Of a DNA stretch of 64,000 nt, positions 11,295 through 22,151 are shown piece after piece. The translations under genes were made by a program, and so were the position numbers. The stretch comes from Acheta domesticus (taxonomy: Eukaryota > Arthropoda > Insecta > Orthoptera > Gryllidae): positions 105,489,271 through 105,553,270 of the forward strand of contig JAHLJT010008756.1 of NCBI GenBank assembly GCA_031308135.1, in the 5' to 3' direction. Every line of letters begins with the position of its first letter. Position 1 is the stretch's first letter. The notes beneath the pieces are model-generated. The model had not been told where the DNA came from, did not search any database, and saw nothing but the letters and a program-made list of their open reading frames with translations.

Positions 11295-12420
11295 GCGAGA
11301 AAGTCTGTGCCATTCTATAGCATCACTAGTTTGTGTATTTATTTACCGTCCCTTATTACACACGTGGAAAAAATTTAAAGAAAAAAATTGGAGCGGATTT
11401 TGAGAAATTTCTCTTTGTAATTTTTAAAATGAAGATTACGCAAAAATGACTCGTTTTTTCAGAAAATTCTACATAACCGTTTTTAAAGAGCTAATTTTGT
11501 ACAAGAGACTTTGTCTGAAGTAAAAATCGCTATCTAGAATTTGGCAGTTTTAAAAATACTTTTTTGCAATTTTCAAAAAACCCAGTATTTCCCAGTAGTA
11601 GGACCAAGTCCATATTTTTTATCGTCGCTCATTACATAAGTGAAGAAACTTTCAAGAAAAAATTTGGAGCGGTTTTTGAGAATATTTTTTTTGTAAATTT
11701 GAATGGCAATTTTCGCAAAAACTACTCGGTTTTTCAAAAAATGAAACATGACCTTATTGAAAGTGCTAATTTTGTATGAGGTAAAAATCTCTATCTTCAA
11801 TTTTGTAGTTTTTAAATAGTTTTTTGTAATTTTCGAAAAATTGGGCTTATCAACGAAAATTATACCTACATCATTCCCATAAACGCACTATTCAACAACA
11901 AAATATAATCAAAAAATTTGGAGCCATTTTCTTTTAACTTTGAAAATCTCCGACGGGCTTTATGTAAAGTACCCCCAAATATTAAAATATCGGTTTCAAA
12001 TTCCAGGGGCCTTGAGACGAGTAAAAACGATCACGGTATATCAATTTTGAAGAAAATCTCATGAACGGTTTAGGCGCTAGCGTAGACCACAGACGGACAG
12101 ACGGACGTTTTGCCGTCAATCGATTTTGCAGAATCAAGGAGCACCAAAACATGGATTTTGACTACACCACGAGATAGAGGATTTTTTCTAAATTTAGCAA
12201 CAGGTTTTATCCAATTTTTCGTTTCCAGACCCCTGTTATAAGAGTTTTTCTGGCGAAAATTCCCCGTTTTCCGGCGCACGATTACATAACTTTCTCTTCC
12301 TATGCGAGAAAGTCTGTGCCATTCTATAGCACCACTAGTTTATTTATTTATCGTCCCTTATTACACACGTGGAGAAAATTTGAAGAAAAAAGTATTCGTG
12401 AGGCGAGAAAGTAATAATAA
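11295..12420 (+). mobile_element. H-family copy, GAGAAAGT subfamily
   Basis: The segment opens with GCGAGAAAGTCTGTGCC and CACTAGT. It runs through AT-rich internal sequence with repeated TTTTTGAGAA and GGAGCGG blocks, contains the diagnostic GCTAGCG and GACGGACAGACGGACG box near 12077-12105, and ends in ATTACATAACTTTCTC followed by GAGAAAG at about 12310. A second, strongly deleted unit (about 12303-12415) follows directly. There is no coding capacity. Confidence 0.6.
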
Positions 12421-12750
12421 TTTCGGAACCGTTGGGGATATGTAAGTTCATCGCATGCGTTCTGGTTGTATTTTATTTCAATTTAACGTTAAAATACTCT
12501 TCATTTTATTTAAATTGGTTCATACAGGTATACACTTGACGATTGATTTGACACGTCATACGTTTCAGAAATCGAATAACAGAGTTGAAAAATTGTTTAA
12601 AATATGCAGTTTGGGACTGACAAGTCCTGACAAGTCCTGTCTATTTATCTGCATTGATTCTATTCGTGAGTGGAAATACTTCAAATGATTTTCAATAAAG
12701 TTTCTACACTTTTCAATGTTTTTTCCTGCAACATCTCATTCATCAAACTA
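12421..12750. other. No gene recognised
   Basis: A plain AT-rich stretch. The open frame at 12455-12688 has no motif. Confidence 0.4.
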
Positions 12751-12752
12751 AA

Positions 12753-12836
12753 ATCCCGATTTGGGTATCGAACCCGGCATCTTCCGAACTGAAGAGCACA
12801 ACCCCAAGGCGCTTTAACCATCTGCGCCACGGGAGT
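12753..12836 (-). repeat. tRNA-derived sequence (SINE head or tRNA pseudogene)
   Basis: On the minus strand the sequence opens CTCCCG, has a paired D-like arm (GGCGCAGATGGTTAAAGCGCC region), a possible long variable arm (TCTTC...GAAGA), box B GGGTTCGATACCC, and a closing CGGGA that pairs with the acceptor start. The anticodon arm does not pair, so a functional tRNA is unlikely. The long variable arm suggests a leucine- or serine-type ancestor. Confidence 0.5.
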
Positions 12837-13013
12837 GACATGCGGACTATCTACGTATATTTTAGTAAAAACGTAATTGTATCAGCTCTATCATTAGGAC
12901 GCCGGTAATTGTCAAGATGCGAAAAGCATGTCTTTCAAACATGACCAAGAAAGGCAGCGGTGAATGGATTACTCGAAATAATTTATCCGATGATCGGCAT
13001 TTGGAAAATAATT

Positions 13014-14070
13014 ACTGCGAGAAAGTCTGTGCCATTCTATAGCACCCACTAGTTTATTTATTTATCGTCCCTATTACACACGTGGAGAAAATTTGAAGAA
13101 AAAATTTGGAGCGGTTTTTGAGAATATTTTGTTTGTAAATTTCAAGCGAAGATTACGCAAAAACGACTCGTTTTTTCAGAAAATTCTACATAACCTTCTT
13201 TAAAGAGCTAATTTTGTACAAGAGACTTTGTCTGAGGTAAAAGTCGCTATCTACAATTTCGTAGTTTAATTTTTTTTTTTTGCAGTTTTCAAAAAACCAA
13301 GCTATTCCTAAAAGTAAAAGTAAGACCGTATTTTTTATCGTCACTCATTACACATGTGAAGAAAATTTAAAGAAAAAATTTGACGCGGTTTTTGAGAAAT
13401 TTTTTTTGTAAATTTGAAGCGAAATTTACGCAAAAACGACTCGTTTTTTTTCAAAAAATGGTACATGACCTTATTTAAAGTGCTAATTTTGTACAACCGA
13501 CTTTGACTGAGGCAAAAGTCTCTAGCTTCAGTTTTGCAGTATTTAAATAGTTTTTTGTAATTTTCGACAAATTGGGGATATCAACGAAAAAGATATCTAC
13601 ATCATTCCCTTAAACGTTATTTGGACTATTCAACAATGAAATTTAATCAAAAAAATTGTAGCCATTTTTTATAACTTTGAAAATCTCCAACGGGCTTGAT
13701 GTAAAGTACCCCCAATTATTAAAATATCGGTTTAAAATTCCAGGGGCCTTGAGATGAGTAAAAACGAGTAGGGAATATCAATTTTGAAGAAAATCGCATG
13801 AACGGTTTAGGCGCTAGCGTTGATCACAGAAGTACAGACGGACGTTTTGTCGTCAATCGATTTTGCACTATCAAGAAAAAACAGAACATGGATTTTGACT
13901 ACACTACGAGATAGAGGATTTTTTTTTCTAAATTTAGCAACAGGTTTTATCCACTTTTTCGTTACCATACTCCTGCTATAAGAGTTTTTTCTGGCGAAAA
14001 TTCCCCTTTTTCCGGCGCACGATTGCATAACTTTCTCTTCTTACGAAGTATTCGTAAGGCGAGAAAGTAA
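13014..14070 (+). mobile_element. H-family copy with intact terminal hairpin, GAGAAAGT subfamily
   Basis: This is a second long copy of the 11295 type: GCGAGAAAGTCTGTGCC and CCACTAGT at the left, the GCTAGCG plus ACAGACGGACG box near 13812-13845, and the right end ATTGCATAACTTTCTC. The terminal hairpin is complete. The outer arms CTTTCTC and GAGAAAG enclose inner arms CTTACGAA and TTCGTAAG around a three-base loop, followed by TAAAAA. No open frame of note is present, so this is a nonautonomous element. Confidence 0.65.
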
Positions 14071-14669
14071 AAACATAAATGTTCAAGGAGAACACGCTGG
14101 CTCAAGTACTGGGTATGATCGTTTGAGACAGCTTTGGGTGTTTCTCGTATTGTAACACAACTGTGGTAACACCTTGCAACCAAAAAGTGATACATTATCT
14201 CACAAACGTCATGGGGGATCACGAGATGTCTGATTGTTGATTTTTATTTCTAATGACTGATATTGTTCTAGTTTTGTCATGGAATTTGGAAACGGCCTAC
14301 GCAAAGGATTAGAAATAATTTCTACATTGTGCTTCAGTTGGTGTTATTGAAAATCTCTGATAGTTTGTTTCTTGTATGTCCATGAGAGCGCCACTGTGAA
14401 TTTCGCTAGTTGTAACTTCCTGATTCATCTCTAGGTGAGAACGTTTTTACCAGGGCAATAGTGATTTGGAGTGCTATTTGATGATTGAACTTTTCTGGGT
14501 GTTATTTATAGCAACGTCAGTATTTACATCAGCGGTCGTCGTCTGTTTTAACACTGGTTTCTTTCAGTTATTTAGCGACTTTTTTCTTCATCATCAAATA
14601 CGGGAAGTGGTCTAACCGTGAGACACGGAAATCTCCACACACGCAAGGTGTAGGAGTTTACTCAAGTAC
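14071..14669. other. No gene recognised
   Basis: Nothing was identified between the H-family hairpin and the Helitron-like fragments. Confidence 0.4.
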
Positions 14670-15237
14670 TATATAGGGATATACGTATGTGTATTGGAAA
14701 GTAAAATGAATTGCCGAAATGTATGTACGCGCATATCTTACGAACGACTGCACCAAATCGGTTAATTCTTTTTCTCTTGTGTTCGTTATTATCAGGACAA
14801 GGTTTGTATAAGCTTTTTTAAATTGAACAGAAAAGTTTTAAAAATCTAATATATAAAAATTAATGTTTGTTGGTTCGTGCTTAATGCGCTGCCGTACCGT
14901 TCATCCGATTGCGATAAAAACTTTGTCAATTTATTTCTTGCACTTGTGGGAAGAACATAGGCTTAGTGCAATTATTGTACATCCACTAGATGGCAGCCAC
15001 TAGATGGCAGCCAAGATGGCGCTTCAGTTAAATGCAATGTTAAATGAAATTCTCAAACCACCTGAGCTTCATTGTTGCTGGACGTTACCGAGTGAGGTGG
15101 GGCGAGGTCGAGGAGGACAGGAGGAGCGGGCGGCAAGTTGATGAAAGGAGAGGGAAAAGAGAGATATGGCAATATAGAGAGATGGAAAAGGAGACCGAGG
15201 GAAATATGACAAAGAAGGAGAAACAGAGGCAGAAGGA
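14670..15237 (+). mobile_element. Helitron-like 5' fragment(s)
   Basis: TCTAATATATAAAAATTAAT at 14845 has the TC start and TATATAAAAA style of many arthropod Helitron 5' ends. It is followed by a section on a CCGTTCATCCGATTGCG-like line that such elements share. An older, similar fragment precedes it (14700-14840). From about 15060 the sequence matches 43828-43880 (CTTCATTGTTGCTGGAC, GGGCGAGG, CGAGGA) and passes into a purine-rich tract. The 3' end is missing here because an H copy starts at 15238. Confidence 0.5.
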
Positions 15238-16903
15238 ACTAGTGGTGCTACAGAATGGCACAGACATTCGCGTATTAGTTTTCTAATTCCTTTGGTCTCG
15301 GCTAGCTATTCGGACTTGCCAGCAGCCATCTATCGCCGCCCAAAGTATGTTCCTTTAACATTTGTTTTTTAGGTTTCCTAATAGTAGAACAAATAATATT
15401 TTAAGAATATTAAAAAACAGTAACATCTCGTTATAAATGACAATTTTCTTTGAAAATTTTGCAGCCTTATTTCAGAAAATAAGCGCTATTATAATGCAAA
15501 ATTTGAAGCTTTTTTTCACAGAGAATTTTTGAGTTTTCGACAAAATCATTAGAACACTTTTGAAGAATCTCAACTCACAAATACAATATTGTTTACAAAT
15601 TGCTGGAAATTAGCATATTAACGGTGTGAGAGGTCTTTAAAAAATTACATTTCTGTAATTTTTGAAAAAACGAAAAAATTCCCCAAATTGAACTTTACTT
15701 CCAATTTAAGAGTGCAATTAGCACTATCCGTTCGAAATGTTTGAAGAAAAATTTTGAGCAATTTTTGAGAAAATGGCGTTTGAACGTTTCTGAAAATGCG
15801 GAATTTTGAGCTAGTTTTCACAAAAAAAGGTTGGGTTTTCGAGAAACTTTACTTGACATTATTTAAAGCACATGTACTCATTAATATAATAATGTGAACA
15901 AATAACCGCTAATGTAAATATTAACGACGTGGCAGACGTGCAAAAAATTACAGTTTTGTAATTTTCGAAAAAAAAAAAAAGAATAGAGCAGTATGGCGTG
16001 TATGTAGTCTCATAGAGCACGTTAGGTACTATCCCGCAAGATTTTCTCAAAAACGGCTCCAAATTTTTTCTTTAAACTTTCGGTAGGTGTAATGCCTAAT
16101 GTATTTTATGAGATGACAAAAACTCTTGCTCTATCCTTTTGTTTTTTCAAAAATTGGAAAAATGTAATTTTTTTGACTTGTCTTTCACGTCGTTAATATT
16201 TACATTAGTGGCGATTTTTTCACATTATTATATTTACGAGTATATGTATTTTAAATAATGTGAAGTAAAGTGTCTCGAAAACACAACCGTTTTCTATGAA
16301 AAGTAGCTCAAAATTCCGCACTTGCAGAAACGCTCAAACGTCATTTTCTCATATATGGCTGCAATTTTTTTCTTCAAACGTTTGTAACGGACAGTGCTAA
16401 TTACACTCTTTAATACGACGTTAAGTTTATTTTGAGTTATTTTTTTTGTTTTTTCAAAAATTATATAATGTAATTTTTTTGAAAGATCTCTCACATCTTT
16501 AATATGCACATTACCAGCAATTTGTAAAGATTATATTTGTGAGTGTAAGTGCTTCAAATAACTTCAAATAAAGTATTTTGAAAACTCAAAATTTTGTGTG
16601 AAAACGAGCTTCAAATTTCGCATTTTTAGTAGCGCTGAAATGCAATTTTCTTTAAAACGGCACATAATTTTTTAAAAGAAAATTGCCAATTAGGACTAGA
16701 TATTTGCGTTCTTTAATATTCTAAAATTAATATTTCCATTCTACCAATAGGAAACCGAAAAATTAAGAAAAGAACGTGCATTTGGCGGTGATAAATGGCA
16801 GCTGGCAAGAAAGAGTATGTGGTAATTCGGAATAGCTAGCGAAAATCCAAGGAAATAGAAAACTAATACGGGAAAGTCTGTGCCATTCTGTAGCACCACT
16901 AGT
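15238..16903. mobile_element. Two H-family copies in inverted arrangement
   Basis: An F-orientation copy starts at ACTAGTGGTGCTACAG (15238) and continues through the family's AT-rich body. From about 16040 the same body runs in reverse and ends at CTAATACGGGAAAGTC...CACTAGT (16903). Corresponding blocks, for example the vicinity of AGCATATTAACGGTGTGAG near 15610 and CACATCTTTAATATGCAC near 16492, are inverted relative to each other. The result is an imperfect palindrome with arms of about 800 bases and no terminal hairpin at the centre. Confidence 0.6.
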
Positions 16904-17030
16904 TCGTTATCATGGCTCGGTAATGAATTTTTTCTGCCGAAAATCCGCCGTTTTTTCGCGCAGCATTACATAACTTTTCGTATATTACTCAGTATATATG
17001 TACGTATACGGGAAAGCGAAAAGTGACAGG
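16904..17030 (+). mobile_element. H-family right-end fragment
   Basis: The segment holds GAATTTTTTCTGCCGAAAAT, GCGCAGCATTACATAACTTT and a terminal hairpin region ending GTACGTATACGGGAAAGCGAAAA, which is the H right end. It abuts the left-end block of the preceding copy. A purine-rich tract (17025-17125) follows. Confidence 0.6.
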
Positions 17031-17388
17031 GAAAAAGAGAGGCAGAGAGTGGGGGACATGAGAGAGGGGGAATAGGCCGGGGGAAAGAGGGAGAAGGAAA
17101 AGAGTGGGAAAAGAGAGACGGGAAGAGGAATATTTCCATAATTATTTCTTCCGAGGCAGCAACGCGCCGGGTACCAGCTACTTTTTGTAATTTTCAAAAC
17201 CTTGAAAAGTGTATACGGCCGAACAAGGATTAAATAAAATTTTAAAGAAGTGATGTGGAAAATTTGCGACTGCATAACACTGCCGTCGCGCTTTGGAACT
17301 TCTTGCAGTTAGTCCATGCCCAAAAAGTCTTTTTCTCTTCACGCACAGTACTGGTAACGTGTTTGCCTCAAAACGTTTCACGCCGCGC

Positions 17389-17662
17389 CCTGCCAACAAT
17401 ATCTTATATAAACTTCTATTTTTATAACGTGGCGTTTCAGGGTCTATCTTCACGATGGACTATCTCACGGCATTTCGCGTCTTCCTCGCTCGTGCCGCTA
17501 CATGCCGCTAGTCACATCGCACTGCTTAATACAGTCGCGATCATGTGACATCTAGCAGCACGTCTGAGGAAGGTGCGAAATGCCGTGAGATAGTCCATCA
17601 TGAAGATAGGCCCTGACACGCCACATCATAAAATCCAAAGTAGTATAGAGCGGCGCTGTCGG
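17389..17662. mobile_element. Foldback MITE, copy A
   Basis: A near-perfect inverted repeat: GGACTATCTCACGGCATTTC near 17456 is mirrored by GAAATGCCGTGAGATAGTCC near 17577, and the similarity extends outward through GTGGCG to both ends. The terminal inverted repeats exceed 80 bases around a loop of about 80 bases. It shares arms with the element at 51189-51451 and with fragments at 18236 and 32793. No transposase is encoded. It ends about 14 bases before candidate exon 2. Confidence 0.8.
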
Positions 17663-17676
17663 TGCGGCGTGCGCAG

Positions 17677-17868
17677 ACGATGCTGTGGCTGGGAGGCCAC
17701 GTTCGCGCGGAGGGGCGGCTGCTGGTGGCGCGCGCGCTGTGCGTGGGTCACGTGACGTTGCTGCTGCGCCCGCTGTTGCACCTGGGGCCCCTAACCGCCG
17801 CCCCCCTCTTCCTCTGGGCGCGCGGCCGGCCGCTGCCACCGCTTGCCTCCTTCCGCGCTCTCTACGAG
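17677..17868 (+). CDS. Candidate internal coding exon, unrecognised gene
   Basis: A GC-rich open segment begins after GTGCGCAG (17676) and ends at GAG|GTCTTT (17869). It encodes about 64 residues, with TMLWLGGHVRAEG, then a strongly hydrophobic leucine/alanine-rich stretch (ARALCVGHVTLLLRPLLHL, then LTAAPLFLW), then SFRALYE. One or two membrane segments or a hydrophobic helical repeat are possible. Both boundaries are phase 0, matching exon 1 (if the 8085 donor is used) and the start of the 49196 segment. The acceptor lacks a pyrimidine tract, perhaps because a MITE sits just upstream, and the donor is weak. I do not recognise the protein. Confidence 0.45.
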
Positions 17869-17876
17869 GTCTTTAC

Positions 17877-18117
17877 GCCAGTTGTTGCGAATTTTTACCA
17901 AGGATGTAATAAATCAAGGACATAATAAACGCGGGAAATAATAACGGGATAATCAAAAGTAGGAAGTAAAAGGATATGCAGGATCTCTGAGAATAAAATT
18001 TACAAATTTCTAGGGCTTGTAGTGGAGTGGAAGATGAAGAATGTTTGTCAAATAACAAGTGGTCGGAAATCTATATTTGACTAAATAAATAAACATCAAA
18101 ATCTCTAATCAAAATAA
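17877..18117. other. No gene recognised
   Basis: AT-rich sequence directly after the candidate exon, with no recognisable feature. Confidence 0.4.
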
Positions 18118-18310
18118 CTAATGGTGCTACAGAATGGCATAGACTTTCCCGTATTAGTTTTCTATTTCCTTTGGTCTCAGCTAGCTATTCGACTTCACAC
18201 ATAAACTGCGTTTATTCTGACTTTGCCCCTGAAAGCACGTCTTCAGGATGGAATATTTCACGGTATTTCGCGACGTTCTCAGTGGTACCTCCAGGTATCG
18301 CATGATCGCG
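18118..18310 (+). mobile_element. H-family left-end fragment followed by partial foldback MITE
   Basis: ACTAATGGTGCTACAGAATG and ACTTTCCCGTATTAG begin a truncated H copy that stops at about 18190. From 18236, GTCTTCAGGATGGAATATTT and CACGGTATTTCGCGAC match one arm of the foldback MITE family; the opposite arm is absent. Confidence 0.55.
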
Positions 18311-18339
18311 ACCGTGAGTGATATGAATACAAATGAGCT

Positions 18340-18440
18340 ATTATTTCCATAGAGGAGAGATATACTAGAGTGCGCACCGAGCTGCGCAGAAGGGCCGGCC
18401 GGGTCTCTCGCGCCAGTGCCACGTGACTTTGGGACAGATA
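18340..18440. repeat. Short repeat with inverted partner at 30555-30665
   Basis: ATAGAGGAGAGATATACTAG, CTGCGCAG and CACGTGACTTTGGG recur in reverse order and opposite strand at 30555-30665. The two sites lie outside the two arms of the larger inverted duplication, in mirrored order. Confidence 0.5.
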
Positions 18441-18869
18441 GGTGGCATCTACAAGAACACCCGTCTCGCATTAAATGATTTATTTTTATACGTACGTAAA
18501 ATGTTTCAATCCAGCGTTACTTTCTCATTTATTAAACAACCCTGAAAATGTTGCTTATAGCAGAAAAGTGAATTTAAGTTTTTCTGCTCTATTTCCTCAA
18601 GTACATGAAAATTCCGATTTTTGTCCAACTTGACACTTTCAACCACATACTCCACTAAACCTGTTTTACTAGTACAATTACATAGGACAATAAATAAAAA
18701 ATATTTGTAAAATAAATTAACTCCATGGGATGCATTAATCCAAATTTCTATTACTCAGTGTTAGACATTCTACTACTGAAGTTTCACATCAGTGTCATTT
18801 ATAATAGCAAGTTATCAAAATTATATTTCAATGATTTATAGAGGGAAAAAAGACTTTTACCTTTGATTT

Positions 18870-19270
18870 ATATTTTGATTTATTTAGTCAAAAACAGTAA
18901 AAACTGTATGTGATATATGGGGGAAAAGTTCCATCTGCACTCATTTTCTTGAGCTTCAAAAGCTCTTCCCAGTATTTTAACTATAACATTAGACATTTTC
19001 CCTCCATATATAAAGTACATATAACCTCCAGTTATATAAAACCTATTTGCATCGATAAACAAACTGCATGTTTTATTTTTTTTCTTTGTATTACTAACAA
19101 CAGTAACATGCCACTGGCTTTACTCCTACCACTACTAGCAAGTAAGCTCAAGAAAACGTGGGCGTAGTGAAGCTACATTTATGTCCAAAAGCAAAACAAG
19201 GGGACATCTCAGCATTTGCTCAATGGATCAGGAAAACTGGACAAAAACCTGATCGAAATGGGGGTCTTTG
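18870..19270. repeat. Unnamed interspersed repeat X, copy 2
   Basis: Same family and same orientation as 2655-3110, with shared GTCAAAAACAGTAAAAACTG and ACATTTATGTCCAAAAGC blocks. This copy has a different middle and no convincing coding frame. Confidence 0.6.
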
Positions 19271-19435
19271 ACCTGGTAGCTGAAGTACATATTTTTCAAA
19301 GAATTTACTAATAAAAATCTACTACAATCATACAAATTACTAAAACTAACATACTATAAACACAACTTACACCAGTAAATAACATAGGATTAATGCCCTC
19401 TAAATAACATCATTTTGTTTTTAACTGATCTAATA

Positions 19436-19768
19436 CTATTTTTTTTGGTAAGTTTGGATGTGCTCTCTTCCAACATGTTTTAATCTTATGTCAATATATT
19501 TAAACAATATTGCCTTTATTAAATACAGCCTGTGATTCATTATGGCCTCTCGACCAATAATATGATAAGTTAAATTACTAAAAACAAATTCTCTCAGACA
19601 TCTATTTACAGTTGTACTACATGCTGCCTTTTTAAAAATGTCACCTCTCCCCTGAAGTATTCTTACTTCTACCTCTGCTCTTTTGCAGATTTTTATAAAA
19701 TCTGCAGAATGGTATTTCAGTCCATAATCATCTTTCCTCTGAATGAAGGAATATGATCCTTCCGGCAT
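19436..19768 (-). pseudogene. Possible DNA-transposase C-terminal fragment
   Basis: The minus-strand frame of 110 residues contains GLKYHSADFIKICKRAEVEV and, later, ILFKYIDIRLKHVGREH. The pattern of a GL-x-x-x-S motif with a KICK.AE stretch, followed by an aromatic/basic C-terminus, resembles the C-terminal region of P-element/THAP-type transposases as I remember them. No catalytic part is present, so it would be a fragment. The assignment is uncertain. Confidence 0.35.
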
Positions 19769-19791
19769 GATCAGTCCGGCAAAGAACTAGC

Positions 19792-20217
19792 TTACAGTCC
19801 ACATAAGCAAGAGACTTTTGCAACTTTGTAACTAAAAATCCTCCAATTTAAGTTACAATGTCCACAACAGGGAGACAATCTAGTTTCAAGATTGTGTACT
19901 GATGGCAAGTACCGTTTTCGACACATAAAATGGGTAACGGCCAAATTCAGAAGTGCCCGTCTTTCCGCGCATTCTGGCACACTGTACGGACGATAACGCC
20001 ATCTGGTTCTTTCATAGTTAACTATTACAAAAGAACACTCGGAACCAACTGCCAACGACTGAGAAGCTGATAGGCTAGATTTCCCGCAATCATGATCTCT
20101 AGTTTGAACGTTCTCTATGATACGCGTGTTTATCCGAATGATTGAGAGTATTGGCGTAGAAGGCACAGGGGGCGGGGATAGTCTCCATCGCATCGTCATG
20201 CAAGCCATTCGATCGTC
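19792..20217 (-). CDS. Conserved open frame in left inverted arm
   Basis: The minus strand has a pyrimidine-rich acceptor-like site (ttgatatatttcttgtag, ending 20218 in reverse) followed by an open frame of about 140 residues that includes SIIRINTRIIENVQTRDHDC, FVIVNYERTRWRYR and PCCGHCNLNWRIF. The right arm keeps the same frame for about 80 residues, until a local substitution makes a TAA (30239-30241). The frame, or at least the recent duplication, is well preserved. The product is not recognised; cysteine and histidine positions near the end could bind a metal, but that is speculative. Confidence 0.3.
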   Translation of the reverse strand, partial: DDRMACMTMRWRLSPPPVPSTPILSIIRINTRIIENVQTRDHDCGKSSLSASQSLAVGSECSFVIVNYERTRWRYRPYSVPECAERRALLNLAVTHFMCRKRYLPSVHNLETRLSPCCGHCNLNWRIFSYKVAKVSCLCGL

Positions 20218-21325
20218 TACAAGAAATATATCAATAAAGATAATATCATACAATATGACATAAAAAGTTCAACACATGCAATAGAATTAGTGGATTTGAA
20301 AAGGAAATTTGGAAATTTTTAATTCTGATTTACTTGCAAAAAAATCAATTGAATATCCCCTCTTTTAACACAAAACAACTTACGTACGTGTATGAATATT
20401 ACGGATCCGAGACGAAGAAATGAAGTGTGCGAAGGCGGCTCCAGGATCGGAAAAATAATTGGGAGTTGGAAGTTTTGGCGAAGTAATAGTGTTCAAATAT
20501 CAGTGTTTACGAAATTTAAGGTTTTTGCAATAATTAAACTAGGTATTCAGTAATAATTTTGCATCGCTTGTCAAAATTGTTATTTTGCAATAATCACCTC
20601 AAAGACAATTTAAGGCCACTTCCTCCGTGCAGCGCACGTTGCGGAATTGTTTATAAAATTGTTAATTGTTGAAAAATTGTTAATTTGCAGTTTTCGGTTC
20701 TGGAATATAAGAGACCCCTTCCCTCTTCAGAACTGCAAAATTTGGAAATTGTTCATAAATTTACAAATTTTGCGAAATGATTTTATTGTCTTTTCTAAAC
20801 TGCCTTTGAAGGAGATGCAAAATTCTGCAATCCAATCGGCGCTACCGCCTTTCGTTTTCGAGATATGTAATTGTTTCTAAGAATTTAGCATGTCATGACA
20901 ACTCCCATTTCTTTGGAAGTCAGTGGCAGTTCTCTCACAAATCTACCCTTCAAGCTGTTTCCCAAATGCAACGTGCATTGAGCGACACTCTTTTCTCATG
21001 CGACCCTGACACCAGAATGGTATTTGAAACTACCTTCAGAACGCAAGTCGATTGCTTTGCGGAATGGAAACATGGGTTGTTACAAATGTTCCCTAAATAC
21101 GTAAATGCCAAGAAGGTCATCTTATGAGAACACACAAATTCTCTGAGCATATGAATGAATCAGTCATTTCAACAGCGGAGCCACTACCTTATAATAGTAA
21201 TAACATCCACAATTTCGTTAATTAATTGTGTTATTTAAATGCAGCCCGTGTTCAACCCATGCAGAAAAGCAAACATTAATAGTATCATTTAAACTAAATA
21301 TAACCATTGTTAGGATAATTTCAGA
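19915..21325. repeat. Left arm of large inverted duplication
   Basis: About 1.4 kb reappears in reverse complement at 27975-30290 with few differences apart from a hAT insertion in the right arm. A visible anchor is the 77-residue frame at 20647-20880, which recurs on the opposite strand at 29302-29535 with only two residue differences. The arm ends near the TTAGGATAA-like sequence at about 21320. The spacer between the arms is about 6.6 kb. It could be two inverted copies of one unnamed element or a segmental inverted duplication. Confidence 0.85.
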
Positions 21326-22151
21326 ATAATTGAACGACCAGAATCTTACGTTCTCTACCATTTGACTGAAACACCGGATAGAGGAGGGCGGAGAATGTGA
21401 TTAAAAGGAAATAAATATTCTATATCTTGATGTCGACATTTTGGGGAAAATGCATAACCTAACTCGTTGGGAGCCGAATTTGATTCTCATAACAAAATTG
21501 TGGCTGTCACTTCACGCATAAGATCTTTAAAATCTATTCAAAATCTGCTCCAATTTTTTTAATTGTTACCTAAATTTTAGTAAAATGCTTTTGCAATTAT
21601 GATTTATGTTCGATAATTAGTAACTCTTCTCGAAATCAAAAATCTGATTTGATTTTTTTGTGATTCTGACCTACACCACCAAAATTCAAACCATATTTTT
21701 TAATGAAATATATTCTTCAACTTTAGAACTTTCTATTTTATAGTTTATTGTTTTTCAGAATATTTATATTTTTCCGTAATTTGGATATTTCGAGCAAAGC
21801 TATGTTTCATTCGAGTGTTACTATGTATTTATAGTTCTTGTGTAATATTGTCTCCCCTCTAAATTGAAAAACTAGTGGTGGACATACTCTCTCGATTTCT
21901 TTATAACAATTACGTAATATAAAAATTCAAGTTAACCCCCAGCAAAAATTTCACAATTCCAACTGGATTGCTTATATTGTCGCGGCCAATGACGTCTCAT
22001 CTCTTAATTAAAAATCGCGGCATTGATCATAAAACGTCGTTTTGGGAGTGTTTAGCACCCGCGAAATCACTCTCCGAACTGAGATTTGAATTTGAGAGCA
22101 TAGGTTTCGAGATTTCATTACATAATCCAGGCTGGTGATTTACTACAAGTA
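21326..22151. other. No gene recognised
   Basis: AT-rich spacer inside the large inverted duplication. Confidence 0.4.

Noticed and set aside
12753..12836. Functional tRNA gene on the minus strand
   Set aside because: Acceptor, D and T parts are tRNA-like, but the anticodon arm does not pair; kept only as tRNA-derived.
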